Notes: generated by a model from the sequence alone, not told the origin. A stretch of 64,000 bases of DNA from Streptococcus oralis (GCF_002386345.1 NZ_CP023507.1:1426001-1490000), one strand, 5' to 3'. Shown: positions 1 through 9,315, numbered from the stretch's first letter. Translations and numbers: made by a program.

Positions 1-683
1 GCAGGTAGACCGACTAGGACAACACCACAGTCTAGCAAGATATCATACAAGCGTTGAGGAAAAACTTCTGAGTCCTGTCTCGTCAACTTTCTCAAGGCAG
101 GCAGGCTTCTCTCTAGCTTTCTGCGATTTAACTTAGTTATCGTTTTATCACGCGCTTTTTTAGACGCCAACTCCAGCATAATATTCGAGTTCACTATACT
201 TTTAGTCGTAAACTCACGCGTATTCCGATAGCTGACTAGATAGTTAAAAGATGTAAGATTTTCTAAACTTGCCATACCGAGAATCTTGCGAAGCTCGACA
301 ATCTTTTCCTTCAAACTATAGCGTTTGTCTGGAACGTAGCCTTTTTCCTTGAAATACTTGAAATCAATCAGATCACAGATTTCTTTCTCGCTACCTTCTT
401 CTAGCTCTTTTTGTTCTACAATCTCTGCAACTTTTACATCATAAGCATTTTGAAGATTGAGCCAGGTTTGCATAGAAACTCCGCTTAGCTTGGCTAACTT
501 ATGAGCCGTTTCCTTACTAATAGACTCCTCTGCATTGACCAGTTTACTGACAGTCTTTGCCGAAACTCCCAAACGCTCCGCAAATTCTTTCTGCGTTACG
601 TTATAATCTTCAATCAACTCTTCAACATACTGACCTGGATGAAAAGCAATCAGGTCTTTGTATTCAACAATTTTATTACTCAT
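1..683 (-). CDS. HigA-like antitoxin, XRE HTH plus long C-terminal domain (partial, runs off left edge)
   Basis: 227 codons are visible, with no stop before base 1, so the 3' end is outside the window. The N-terminus has the HigA look (HPGQYVEELIEDYNVTQKEF), followed by a helix-turn-helix around residues 27-60. The remaining ~150 residues are longer than a plain ~100-aa HigA and resemble the HTH plus ImmA/IrrE-type antitoxins, but no HExxH motif is visible in the part present. The ATG at 681-683 overlaps the stop of the upstream toxin gene by 8 nt (ATGAGTAA), which points to translational coupling. By family it should neutralise the toxin and repress the shared promoter. The toxin-first order is typical of higBA loci. 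Confidence 0.8.
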   Translation of the reverse strand, partial: MSNKIVEYKDLIAFHPGQYVEELIEDYNVTQKEFAERLGVSAKTVSKLVNAEESISKETAHKLAKLSGVSMQTWLNLQNAYDVKVAEIVEQKELEEGSEKEICDLIDFKYFKEKGYVPDKRYSLKEKIVELRKILGMASLENLTSFNYLVSYRNTREFTTKSIVNSNIMLELASKKARDKTITKLNRRKLERSLPALRKLTRQDSEVFPQRLYDILLDCGVVLVGLP

Positions 684-1014
684 AGTGATTGCTGACCTCC
701 TCTATTTTTAGGATTTCGATTTCAACGGGATTTGGAAATACCTTTTCTAAATCCTCTTCACGAAATTCCACAATCAACCGATAGGAACTCCTTCGACCAT
801 CTATATCTAAAGCAAACTGTCCCTGTCTCTTTCCCTTAAGTTGGTGAAAGTGATATTTAGGAAAAGCTGTCACACTAGCCAAAGAATCCGCCGCTTCCAA
901 AAAGTTGATCAACTGATGCAACTTTACAGCAATTTTATCCGAAAAATCTTTTTTCGCCCGCCTCAGCTCTGTGCACTGCTTTTCAACAGTTTTGTTTGTA
1001 TAGATAAGCTTCAT
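676..1014 (-). CDS. RelE/HigB-like type II toxin
   Basis: This 112-aa basic protein has the HigB/RelE pattern: a helical N-terminus, then FHQLKGKRQGQFALDI and YRLIVEF strands. Family members are ribosome-associated mRNA interferases; that activity is inferred here. It is the first gene of a two-gene operon, and the antitoxin start codon lies inside its stop region. The start is preceded by an AAAGGGA ribosome binding site. A promoter with a perfect inverted repeat sits just upstream, which fits autoregulation by the antitoxin. Confidence 0.8.
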   Translation of the reverse strand: MKLIYTNKTVEKQCTELRRAKKDFSDKIAVKLHQLINFLEAADSLASVTAFPKYHFHQLKGKRQGQFALDIDGRRSSYRLIVEFREEDLEKVFPNPVEIEILKIEEVSNHYE

Positions 1015-1035
1015 AAATCCCTTTCTGTTTATTTC

Positions 1036-1063
1036 AAATTACCATTTAGGTAATTTAATTATA
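1036..1063 (-). promoter_or_regulatory. Promoter -10 and operator-like palindrome of the toxin-antitoxin operon
   Basis: A perfect -10 (TATAAT, minus strand 1058-1063) is followed immediately by a perfect 8-bp inverted repeat, AAATTACC / GGTAATTT (1036-1043 and 1049-1056), with a 5-base spacer. A palindrome over the start of transcription is where a HigA-type dimer would be expected to bind. The -35 is poor and would fall at the edge of the hsdM terminator hairpin. Confidence 0.6.
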
Positions 1064-1083
1064 ACATAAATAAATAATAAAAG

Positions 1084-1107
1084 CCAGCCAAAGGTTGATT
1101 TGGCTGG
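1084..1107 (-). terminator. Intrinsic terminator after hsdM
   Basis: The 9-bp perfect stem CCAGCCAAA / TTTGGCTGG has a 6-nt loop and is followed on the minus strand by a T-rich run (CTTTTATTATT). It ends the hsdM unit before the toxin-antitoxin promoter. Confidence 0.75.
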
Positions 1108-1145
1108 GATTTTAAATCTGATAGATGTATCTAACTGTTTCTCCA

Positions 1146-2747
1146 TTACCCTTTAAAGTTTTTCAAAAACTCTTTGAGCTCGGCATCGGCTTCTGGTGTG
1201 GTTCCGTGGAGTTGACCGAGCATTTCAAGCAATGAAGCTGTTTGGTTTTGGATTGCTTCATTTGTCTCATTAATCTTGCTGACGATTTCTGTCAGCGGCT
1301 CGACTTCTTCTTCCTCAAAGGTGTCTACATAGCGAGGGATATTGAGGTTGTAGTCATTTTCGACAATTTCTTCATAGCTTGCCAGATGGGCAAACTTATC
1401 AATCTCCTCACGAGACTTGTAGGCCTCCAGAATCTTCTCGATATGGGCATCCGTCATGATATTTTGGTTTTTCCCCTTATCAAACTCCTTAGAAGCATCG
1501 ATAAAGTAGACATCACGATTGGTACGGTTCTTTTTGAGAATGATGACCGTGGTCGGAATGCTGGTATTAAAGAAGATATTGGCTGGTAGACCGATAACCG
1601 TGTCAATGGCCCCTTCTTCTAGCAAGGCCTTACGAATGGTCCCTTCTGCATTTCCACGGAAAAGAACACCGTGAGGAAGGACGATAGCCATAACTCCATT
1701 ATCTTGCTTGAGATGGTAGTAACCATGTAAAAGGAAGGCAAAGTCAGCCTTGGACTGAGGTGCTAGTTTCCCAAAAGGAGAGAAACGAGGATCATTCAGG
1801 AAGCCAGAGCTTGCTGACCACTTGGCAGAGTATGGAGGGTTCATGAGAACCCCATCAAAGTTGGTCGGCTCTTGTGTCGGCCAGTCTTCGTCTAGTGTAT
1901 CAGCATTGTGGAGAAATTGATTCTCAACTGGAACACCGTGTAGAATCATGTTCATCCGAGCCAAGTTATAGGTCGAGGTATTGAGCTCCTGACCGAAGTA
2001 GACAACCGTTTGCGGTTTATGAGAGTATTTCTTGGCATTGAGCAAGAGAGAGCCAGATCCCATGGTCGCATCATAGATGGTAAAGCCTTGCTGGTCCTCA
2101 CGACCCAAAAAGGCAATCTGCGTCATGAGCTTAGCAACAGGCTGAGGAGTATAGAACTCACCAGCCTTTTTCCCAGAGTCTGTTGCAAACTGTCCAATCA
2201 GATACTCATAGGCATCCCCCAACATATCGCCTGCATGACCAGCCACATCTAGCACAGCCAACTCTTTCATAACCGCTGCTACCGTTTGGTTTTGCTTTTG
2301 CGGAGTCGCCCCTAGCTTTTTAGAGTAGAGATCGATATCTTCAAAAAGATTTTCATAGAGGTCGTCACTCTGCTCGATATCTCGAAAACCCTGAGCCAGA
2401 TCTTCCAGCTGGAAAGTCCCCTCATTAACACGTGCTACCAGAGCCGTAAAGGTCAGGTCAGGCTTGATACTATAGTTGAGTTCGTCCTTCATGACTGCAA
2501 GAAGATCCTCGTGAGTGTCCGCATCCTCATAGTAGTTGCGATAGACCTCAAGGGCAGTCTCAAGACTATCTGTCCCCTCTTCCATGGTCTCCGCCACGAA
2601 AAAGAGCATCTTATCTGATAGATACTTGTAAAAGACCATGCCCAAGAGATAGGACTTATAGTCGTTAGCATCCATCTTGGAGCGGAGAACATCCGCTGAG
2701 TTCCACAGGGCTTGGTAGAGCGACTGGGAAGTTTGTGTTGTTTCCAT
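1146..2747 (-). CDS. hsdM: Type I restriction-modification DNA methyltransferase subunit HsdM
   Basis: Adenine-N6 methyltransferase subunit of a type I R-M enzyme. It modifies the sites recognised by HsdS and is also needed in the restriction complex. In the 533-aa product I see the N-terminal HsdM helical region, GEFYTP (about 196-201), the SAM motif DATMGSGS (226-233) and the catalytic NPPY (303-306). I chose the ATG at 2745-2747 (METTQTSQ), because the longer frame starts only with a TTG. It is the last gene of the unit yobI-like, hsdS, HAD, nuclease-like, hsdM. This differs from the usual hsdR-hsdM-hsdS order, since here hsdS and hsdM are separated by two unrelated genes. Confidence 0.95.
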   Translation of the reverse strand: METTQTSQSLYQALWNSADVLRSKMDANDYKSYLLGMVFYKYLSDKMLFFVAETMEEGTDSLETALEVYRNYYEDADTHEDLLAVMKDELNYSIKPDLTFTALVARVNEGTFQLEDLAQGFRDIEQSDDLYENLFEDIDLYSKKLGATPQKQNQTVAAVMKELAVLDVAGHAGDMLGDAYEYLIGQFATDSGKKAGEFYTPQPVAKLMTQIAFLGREDQQGFTIYDATMGSGSLLLNAKKYSHKPQTVVYFGQELNTSTYNLARMNMILHGVPVENQFLHNADTLDEDWPTQEPTNFDGVLMNPPYSAKWSASSGFLNDPRFSPFGKLAPQSKADFAFLLHGYYHLKQDNGVMAIVLPHGVLFRGNAEGTIRKALLEEGAIDTVIGLPANIFFNTSIPTTVIILKKNRTNRDVYFIDASKEFDKGKNQNIMTDAHIEKILEAYKSREEIDKFAHLASYEEIVENDYNLNIPRYVDTFEEEEVEPLTEIVSKINETNEAIQNQTASLLEMLGQLHGTTPEADAELKEFLKNFKG

Positions 2748-2792
2748 AGTGTTTCTTTCTAAGTTTTGCAATTAATTTTTTTAAACAAGCAA

Positions 2793-3548
2793 TCATTTAT
2801 AACAAATCACTTCATTCTCAATCGTTTGAATCAAATCTAAAGGAATAGAGGAAACTGGAAGTTGATAAACGATATTTTTTCGAGGATTATAAAATCCAAG
2901 ATTTTCGATAGAAAGGAAGTCAGGATCATAGGAATGTAAGCCCATGATATAGTATACAAGGACTTGTAGTGTATGGTCTTTATTAGGAGCTGTTTTAGTC
3001 ACCTTAAAATCCCACAGTGTATCCTTGGTCAGAAAATCTCCATCACCCTTATCAATCGTTTCTGTATAGCCTCCCAAAAAGTTAAAGCCATCCTTTACCA
3101 AAGGACCATAGAGGTCGAAAAAGCAAAGACTTCGCTCCACCATGATACGAATATTCTCTATCGTTTCGGCATCCACTGAAATTTCCTCAAATGGCTTATA
3201 ATACTTGATCCCCGCACGAAAAACGACATCAAAAGAAACCAAACGACACGCACTTTCTATCGATAAATCGTCCAATCCTGTCACCAAATCAAGAAGTGCT
3301 TCTGCTAGGTCTCCCATGTTAACCCTATGAGCTCCCATGAGAGAAATTATGAAAGCATCACGGGCTTCTGTCCCTTTCATAAAGCGTGTCAAGTAGTCCA
3401 CACAAATCCCCACTAAACTTGGAGATACAGACTCTACAGGATGCAGAATTCTGTGGTCTTCGAACTGCTCTACTGAAAATAACTTGATAGGCAGATAACC
3501 ACCTCGAGGTTGGTTAATTTCTTTGATACGTTGTGTTACAGATACCAT
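2793..3548 (-). CDS. Putative PD-(D/E)XK (RecB/Cas4-like) nuclease-fold protein in the R-M operon
   Basis: A 251-aa protein that I cannot name. The C-terminal half has a pattern seen in RecB/Cas4-type nucleases: GDGD at 168-171, a D-F-K triad (D180, K182) and, 12 residues later, Q195 and Y199, matching the QxxxY motif. The N-terminal ~120 residues are helical and unrecognised. The ATG has a good ribosome binding site (GGAG, 5-nt gap). It lies between a HAD phosphatase and hsdM in the same orientation, with 45-75 nt gaps, so it is likely co-transcribed with the R-M genes. Nuclease activity is an inference from motif spacing only. Confidence 0.55.
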   Translation of the reverse strand: MVSVTQRIKEINQPRGGYLPIKLFSVEQFEDHRILHPVESVSPSLVGICVDYLTRFMKGTEARDAFIISLMGAHRVNMGDLAEALLDLVTGLDDLSIESACRLVSFDVVFRAGIKYYKPFEEISVDAETIENIRIMVERSLCFFDLYGPLVKDGFNFLGGYTETIDKGDGDFLTKDTLWDFKVTKTAPNKDHTLQVLVYYIMGLHSYDPDFLSIENLGFYNPRKNIVYQLPVSSIPLDLIQTIENEVICYK

Positions 3549-3622
3549 GGCAACTCCTTTATGTATATATACTAGCGTCGATAAACCTTAATCGGTATTC
3601 TTTTATTTAGTAAACAATTACC

Positions 3623-4519
3623 TTAGTTTTGACTTTCTAAAACCGCTTCCAGTTTATCAGCATTTTTCTTGTTTTCTAACAATTCATTATAAGCCGTCTT
3701 TTTAATAATCGTTTTGATTAGTTTATCAAGTTCTGTATTTTCTGAGTAATCCGCTGGAACAAAATAATCAATACGATTATCCTGAGTCATTTTGTGGACT
3801 TTAGTTCTATCATTCGTTTTTGGATTGAATACACCGATAGAGTAGCCACCTCTTGTTTTGACTAGCTTCATACATGGAATATCTGTATCACTATCCCCTA
3901 AATAGACCATATTTCTAAAAGGAACTCGTAAATCACTTTCAGCAAAAAAATCATTCACCGCATCGTCATTAACATCTAAAATACCTTTGGTAATTCTAAA
4001 AAGAAATTGAGTCTTATTGGTGTAGTTAACAACTTGAGCAGGCCAGACCGCGACACCCTTTTCATCACAATAAAAAGAAGTTGCATAAATTTTCTTAAAA
4101 GCACCATTTTTAGCTATTGAAGTCCCCTCTATCATTTCTTTCAAACCAGATGAAATGATGTAATGCTCTACAATAACTCCGTTTTCTTCACCATATTTTC
4201 GAATACGCTCAAACCAGTCTTCGACTCCTGGGAATAGTTCTACCTCTGAACCAAACTTAGCTAACTCTGTCTTTGTAAATAGGACTGTCCCTTCAGATTC
4301 TGTTTTCATCGTAAACATATAGGCAAGGTTCTTGTCCATATTATTAGCCTTGGCAAAACCATTGGATTTCTTCCAAAATTCACTGATTTCATACCCGAGC
4401 TTCTGTATAAACCCTTGGGCTTGCATATCATCAGGAGACAGCGTTTTATCAAAATCATAGCAGATAGCTACTACAGGTTTTTCTTCTTTCTTTAGAGTTT
4501 CTGATTTTACTTTTGACAT
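3623..4519 (-). CDS. HAD-superfamily phosphatase embedded in the type I R-M operon
   Basis: The 298-aa product carries all four HAD motifs: DFDKT (22-26; D22 nucleophile, D24 acid/base), ISSG (122-125), a lysine near 169, and GDSDTD (208-213). The insert between motifs I and II is helical, as in the phosphoserine-phosphatase-like subclass, so a small phosphorylated substrate is possible but unknown. The last 60 residues form a charged helical tail outside the core. It sits 15 nt downstream of hsdS and upstream of the nuclease-like gene. Such a phosphatase is not part of a canonical R-M enzyme. Confidence 0.75.
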   Translation of the reverse strand: MSKVKSETLKKEEKPVVAICYDFDKTLSPDDMQAQGFIQKLGYEISEFWKKSNGFAKANNMDKNLAYMFTMKTESEGTVLFTKTELAKFGSEVELFPGVEDWFERIRKYGEENGVIVEHYIISSGLKEMIEGTSIAKNGAFKKIYATSFYCDEKGVAVWPAQVVNYTNKTQFLFRITKGILDVNDDAVNDFFAESDLRVPFRNMVYLGDSDTDIPCMKLVKTRGGYSIGVFNPKTNDRTKVHKMTQDNRIDYFVPADYSENTELDKLIKTIIKKTAYNELLENKKNADKLEAVLESQN

Positions 4520-4534
4520 TTTACTGCACTCCTT

Positions 4535-5785
4535 TTAAATAAACATATCCTGCAAGAGTTTCTTTTTCAGTGTTTCAAGCTGAGAAATTTTTTCTTGGTG
4601 TGAGTTGATGAGGTTATCGAGGTTTGAGAAATAGGCGCCGATGGCTTGTTGTTCTTCGAGTGAAGGAGGAAGTGATACCTTTATTTTCTCTATCTGCCAT
4701 AAAGAAAGCGAGGGTTGTGCTCCAATTGTTGAATCACTTTTGATAAAAGACTTTATTCTTGGACTTTTCAAAAAATTCAACATAAAAATCGCATCGTCAC
4801 TCTTCAATCTAATAATTGCAATTTGCTGATTTGTATTTGCAGGTAAATCTTTTTTATCAACTATCCCAACTACCCCAAGAGTACCGACAATTGAAAACAA
4901 TACATCACCCTCTTTAAGTATAGAACGTTTTAGGTATCCTAAATGTTCTTCTAAACTTGTAGAGGCTGTCCGGACCAAACTACCAGTATCTCTATTTATA
5001 CTTTCGGTTTTAATATAGTTTACTTCCCCTTGCCAGCTTTTATCTTTCGGTGTGGTTCCCTTAGTTATAGTTTCAGCCCTTGATTTAAGTTCATATAATT
5101 CCCACTCGCTCTCAAATCCATCTAAACGAATCTCTGGCACTGTCTGTCCAGCTTTGGGAAACATCTTGGAGAGCATGGTCGTCTTAAGAGATTGGTAGTT
5201 AGCAAGATTATCCTTGTAGCTAGACAAAAGGTCGTCGAGGGTGCGGAAAAGGATGCCAATGGCGGATTGTTCGTCAAATGAATCTGGTATTAAATAGTCT
5301 AAATTGGATATATCTGACCAATTCACATAAATTTGTGTGTTCCCCTGAGCACTTCTTACGATTTTATTACGGTTAATATCAGCATTTAGTAATTGAAAAA
5401 TAAAATCTGGAACATATTTATTTTTATCTAAACAAATTCTTTGTGTGCGCTGATTGTAAACATAACTATTATCTTCATCAATTAATAGAACTCTTCCAAT
5501 AATCTTACCTGTACTAGTTTTGTCATTTAAAATCATTGTTAAATCATCTTTTTCTAAAATCCTTCTCTCCGTTTTCTTACTATATTTTACTCTAATTCCT
5601 TGGTCCTTATATTTACCTTCTTCTGAATACGAACCAATGCTAATTACCTTATATTTCCCATCTAGATCAAATTCGCTTTCAATGGCTGTTCCTCCCACAG
5701 ATATACCTAAATCTGTCAATTTTATCGTTTCCCACCAAGAATCAAATCCTTGAAATCTAATTTGAGGAATACTATTTTTACTCAT
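4535..5785 (-). CDS. hsdS: Type I restriction enzyme specificity subunit HsdS
   Basis: This 416-aa DNA sequence-recognition subunit determines the target for both methylation and cleavage. It has two target recognition domains, each introduced by a similar stretch (IPQIRFQGFDSWWE at the start, VPEIRLDGFESEWE near the middle) and each ending in a conserved helix (EQSAIGILFRTLDDL; EQQAIGAYFSNLDNL). This is the usual pseudo-twofold layout. I start it at ATG 5783-5785 (MSKNSIPQ), not the longer frame, because this ATG overlaps the stop of the upstream NTPase by 8 nt (ATGAGTAA). No second or truncated hsdS copy and no recombinase were seen nearby, so nothing here suggests shuffling. Confidence 0.93.
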   Translation of the reverse strand: MSKNSIPQIRFQGFDSWWETIKLTDLGISVGGTAIESEFDLDGKYKVISIGSYSEEGKYKDQGIRVKYSKKTERRILEKDDLTMILNDKTSTGKIIGRVLLIDEDNSYVYNQRTQRICLDKNKYVPDFIFQLLNADINRNKIVRSAQGNTQIYVNWSDISNLDYLIPDSFDEQSAIGILFRTLDDLLSSYKDNLANYQSLKTTMLSKMFPKAGQTVPEIRLDGFESEWELYELKSRAETITKGTTPKDKSWQGEVNYIKTESINRDTGSLVRTASTSLEEHLGYLKRSILKEGDVLFSIVGTLGVVGIVDKKDLPANTNQQIAIIRLKSDDAIFMLNFLKSPRIKSFIKSDSTIGAQPSLSLWQIEKIKVSLPPSLEEQQAIGAYFSNLDNLINSHQEKISQLETLKKKLLQDMFI

Positions 5786-8700
5786 TAATTTCTCCCGAAC
5801 TATCTTTAAAATCGATTTGCTTACTTCTAAGTCCAAATATCCTTAATACAGAATTTTCGCGTCTAGACTTTTTAGAAATAAACTTCCTTTTCTTTAAGTA
5901 ATCCAGAAGTTTCTCGTTAAACTCAGAATACGATACCTTAGACTCCTGATTACCATTCCCTCCGTTACCTTCATTCTCATTTAATTTTTCAAAGGCCACT
6001 TTCCATTCAGTGTAGATGTCATCATCTATTTGTTCCTTCAAGATTTGCATGATATCCGGTAATTCTAATAAATCTAAATAATCGCCTAGGAAAGTGAGCT
6101 TATCTACTTCTATTTGACTTTCCGAATCAGAAATTAATTTTTTGAGTAGTTCTTTCTTATGTTCAAGTAAAACATCATTCGAATTTAGGATAGATTCATA
6201 CAATGGAACGCTAATTTCATTTTCATCTAATGCTATAAATTGTCTTATATATTTTTTAACTATTTTTTGTATTTTATTTTGAAGCGTCACATCTAACGAA
6301 TCATAGCTATTTTGATTTATTAAATTGTAAAAGTCGTACTTATTAAAATTATTATCTAAAAGAAACACTAATATTTCTGCTCTATATTTTTCAGATAGAT
6401 ACAGATTCTCTAGCAATTCTCTAATTTGTTCTTCATCACGAATATCTTTTGCAGTATTTAAATAATCAAATTTATTCATCCTAATAAAGGAGGCTAAATG
6501 TTTTGGATATTTCTGACGTATAAACTCAAGATTATCTTCATTAAAATCTATCAATTTATATTTTATGAGATGTTCCATCTGATTATCATCTTCATCAATT
6601 TCATTAAATGTTTCATAATAAGGATATCCTATTTCTTTCACTAATCTAATTCTGATATTTTTATTCATGTTCGACTCTTCTAAAACAAAATATACAAATT
6701 TTTCTTGTAATTCCTTATCTAATTTTAGATATATCCTCTTATCAAGTTCAAAATTACCATTCTGGTTTATGAAATCTACTAATAAATTATCCTCTTCCTC
6801 ATTTTGACTAAAATAGTCTAAAACAATTTCAGTATTCACTTCTGCTTTTTTAGTCTGAACAAGATTTTTTACTAGTAATTCTCGATTTTCATTAGATAGT
6901 TTATTAAATTTATCTTCTGTATATGTAATATAAAACTTTGGAATACTAGCAATTATTTTTTCTGCCGCTGAATCTTTGAATGGTTCAAAGTTTAGATTCA
7001 TTCCTTTATTTTCAAATACGATATTTTCGTTTAATAGTTTTTCAATATATTTAGGTTTATCAAGCATTTTATTTTCTGACAGTTTAATATACATCCAAAC
7101 ATAGTCTAAGAATTCGGCTCTATATGATAGACAATAGTCGCGGATAGGATATAGTTCGCTATGTTCATGAATCATTTCAAAGTTTTTGTGCTTAAACTCT
7201 GAATCATTGATAGTATCGCCTAAGTAAAATCGTGTAAAAAACTCTAACGTTTCTTTTTGAATGCCATATAACTGATTATTATAAATAAAATCAATTATTT
7301 CTCTATTATAACTGTCTTTAGCAGATAAAAAACCTTTTAATCTAATCTTAAGCCACCTTAGATTCTTCTTCACTAAATCTATATTTCTATACTCATTTTG
7401 ACAGAAGAGCTCTTGATGTTCTTGCAAATAAATACTTAATGCATCTTCAACTGTATTATTTTTATAATCAGTTTCTTCTAAGTCAACCAAGGATAGCAAG
7501 GATAGGATTATACTTGAATTAACTTTGTATTCTTTCTTATTATTTATGCAAGTTATAAACGATAGCGAATTATATTCTAACCATTTTTTTAAGAATGTTT
7601 CAATAATGTCTTCTTTGAAAATTACAACTTTTAATTTATCAACTCTATCTAAGGTCTTATAAAATTCAGTAATAAAGTTTAGGATATCTTCTTGATTAAA
7701 TATATATTTAAGCTGTCGGTCATATGCCCCACCACTTGTTGGATTTAACAAGAATTCAAAAAAACTATAATTTAACACATATTTCAGTTTATAATTATCT
7801 AATGCTATTCGCTTAACAATTTCATTAAAATTGGTGAGCTCTATGGTGCGACTATTTACTATATAAGAATTAACATTTTTTATAAATTTTTTATCATCTT
7901 CTAGCAATCCATCACCATAAAAATATGACAGATAATTCCTATAATTTTTATCAATATAATCATTATTGATAAAAAATGTAACGATATCATCTTGTGGATC
8001 AATATTAGTTTCTTCATTTGTATAGAATAACAGTTCTTCTCGGACATTGAGTTTTTTTAATAAATCTCCTTGATTTCTTTGTAAAAGAGAAAAGTCTTTT
8101 GGAAAAATATTCTTATAAACTATTAAAGAAAATAGTTTATGAGGGTTAATTTCAAAGTCTAATGTCTCTTTATAAGTCAAATATTCATTACAAATATTAT
8201 TGATTAATCTCATATCGTCAAGATATAAAGCGACATTCAGAAGAAAGACTTCATCAAAATATTCATCTTCCCCCATTTCTTTTAATATTTCGTTTAGTTT
8301 TATATGTGAATTCGAAGCAGTTACGACAGGAACTATCGGAATAATAAAATCAAAAAACTTCGTTCTCTCTTGTGATTCAAATAAATCATCCTTTACAAGA
8401 TAGAAGAATACCAGTTTACGTTTGTGATTTGCCTTTCGATTTCTATTAATAATTATATTTAGTTCCTTCAATTTTTCAAAAATTCTAGAATCATTAAAAC
8501 GTTCAATATCTTCAAATACTATAACATCCGCTTCAGATTGCTTAAACAAATAAAGTACATCATCTAAATAGCGATCAAAATAAGATACCCTTGAACTTTC
8601 ATTTGAGAAGATTTCAATATCAGTTTCAAATTTTTCTGCCTTTAAGGATAATTTTTTGATAAAACCAAAATCTTTTTGTAGCTTCAGTAAAAAATAAATT

Positions 8701-9242
8701 CCATATACAATTAAAACAAATAAAATTATTAGTACAAGAAGGGAAATAATAGGTTTCGTAGTCCAAGATAACCAACAAAAGTTATGAACCAATTCACTCC
8801 ATGAAGAAATATTAAAAAGATACAAAGATAATAGTATTGTTAAACTTAGGTATAGTGTAATATTGAGGGGGTTGATCTGTGATTCAGCATCAAGAGTTTT
8901 AAAAATGGATTTCCTTATTTTGTTAGGATTTATTTGATGAAGCAATTGATTGATTATTTTCCCTTCAATTGTATTAATTTCACGCTTATCAAGTCCATTT
9001 TTTTCACTACTTTTTATTTCATCATATTGCCCCAAAGAAATATGAATGAATTTTTTATCTGTACATTCCCTCTCAAAACTCTCAACGATACTACTTTTGC
9101 CAGCTCCGTAATTTCCTGTGATAGCTACATTTGTTACTTCAGAATTCTCATCAATCGCAAACTGAAGTGCTTTTAGTGTTACTGGCTTTATTTCAACATC
9201 TTTATTTGAAGTAAGTGCTCGAAATTTATATTCTCTTTCCAT
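5778..9242 (-). CDS. YobI-like membrane-anchored P-loop NTPase
   Basis: This 1154-aa protein resembles the YobI P-loop NTPase family of Bacillus. A Walker A (GNYGAGKSS, 43-51) lies at the N-terminus, two hydrophobic helices follow at about 127-144 and 163-187, and a Walker B with an ER extension (VIVFEDIERF, 240-249) comes after them. The ATPase core is therefore split by a membrane hairpin, as in KAP-type NTPases. Residues ~330-1100 are a long Leu/Asn/Glu-rich helical region with no motif I recognise. The coding sequence is visibly more AT-rich than its neighbours, a sign of transfer. It is first in the unit and its stop overlaps hsdS. Function is unknown; a role in phage sensing or abortive infection is speculation. 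Confidence 0.7.
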   Translation of the reverse strand: MEREYKFRALTSNKDVEIKPVTLKALQFAIDENSEVTNVAITGNYGAGKSSIVESFERECTDKKFIHISLGQYDEIKSSEKNGLDKREINTIEGKIINQLLHQINPNKIRKSIFKTLDAESQINPLNITLYLSLTILLSLYLFNISSWSELVHNFCWLSWTTKPIISLLVLIILFVLIVYGIYFLLKLQKDFGFIKKLSLKAEKFETDIEIFSNESSRVSYFDRYLDDVLYLFKQSEADVIVFEDIERFNDSRIFEKLKELNIIINRNRKANHKRKLVFFYLVKDDLFESQERTKFFDFIIPIVPVVTASNSHIKLNEILKEMGEDEYFDEVFLLNVALYLDDMRLINNICNEYLTYKETLDFEINPHKLFSLIVYKNIFPKDFSLLQRNQGDLLKKLNVREELLFYTNEETNIDPQDDIVTFFINNDYIDKNYRNYLSYFYGDGLLEDDKKFIKNVNSYIVNSRTIELTNFNEIVKRIALDNYKLKYVLNYSFFEFLLNPTSGGAYDRQLKYIFNQEDILNFITEFYKTLDRVDKLKVVIFKEDIIETFLKKWLEYNSLSFITCINNKKEYKVNSSIILSLLSLVDLEETDYKNNTVEDALSIYLQEHQELFCQNEYRNIDLVKKNLRWLKIRLKGFLSAKDSYNREIIDFIYNNQLYGIQKETLEFFTRFYLGDTINDSEFKHKNFEMIHEHSELYPIRDYCLSYRAEFLDYVWMYIKLSENKMLDKPKYIEKLLNENIVFENKGMNLNFEPFKDSAAEKIIASIPKFYITYTEDKFNKLSNENRELLVKNLVQTKKAEVNTEIVLDYFSQNEEEDNLLVDFINQNGNFELDKRIYLKLDKELQEKFVYFVLEESNMNKNIRIRLVKEIGYPYYETFNEIDEDDNQMEHLIKYKLIDFNEDNLEFIRQKYPKHLASFIRMNKFDYLNTAKDIRDEEQIRELLENLYLSEKYRAEILVFLLDNNFNKYDFYNLINQNSYDSLDVTLQNKIQKIVKKYIRQFIALDENEISVPLYESILNSNDVLLEHKKELLKKLISDSESQIEVDKLTFLGDYLDLLELPDIMQILKEQIDDDIYTEWKVAFEKLNENEGNGGNGNQESKVSYSEFNEKLLDYLKKRKFISKKSRRENSVLRIFGLRSKQIDFKDSSGEINE

Positions 9243-9286
9243 TAATTTATCTCTCCCAATAATTACTATATGTTTAAACTAATACC

Positions 9287-9315
9287 ATTATATCAATTCT
9301 TACTGAGTATATAAA
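9287..9315 (-). promoter_or_regulatory. Promoter of the yobI-like/hsdS/hsdM unit
   Basis: An extended -10 (TGATATAAT, core 9287-9292) has a weak -35 (TTTATA, 9310-9315) at 17-bp spacing. The start codon at 9242 follows 45 nt later with GGGAGAGA as ribosome binding site. Confidence 0.6.

Noticed and set aside
4535..5785. Phase-variable (inverting) hsdS system
   Set aside because: Only one hsdS is present, with no second truncated copy, inverted hsdS repeats or recombinase nearby.
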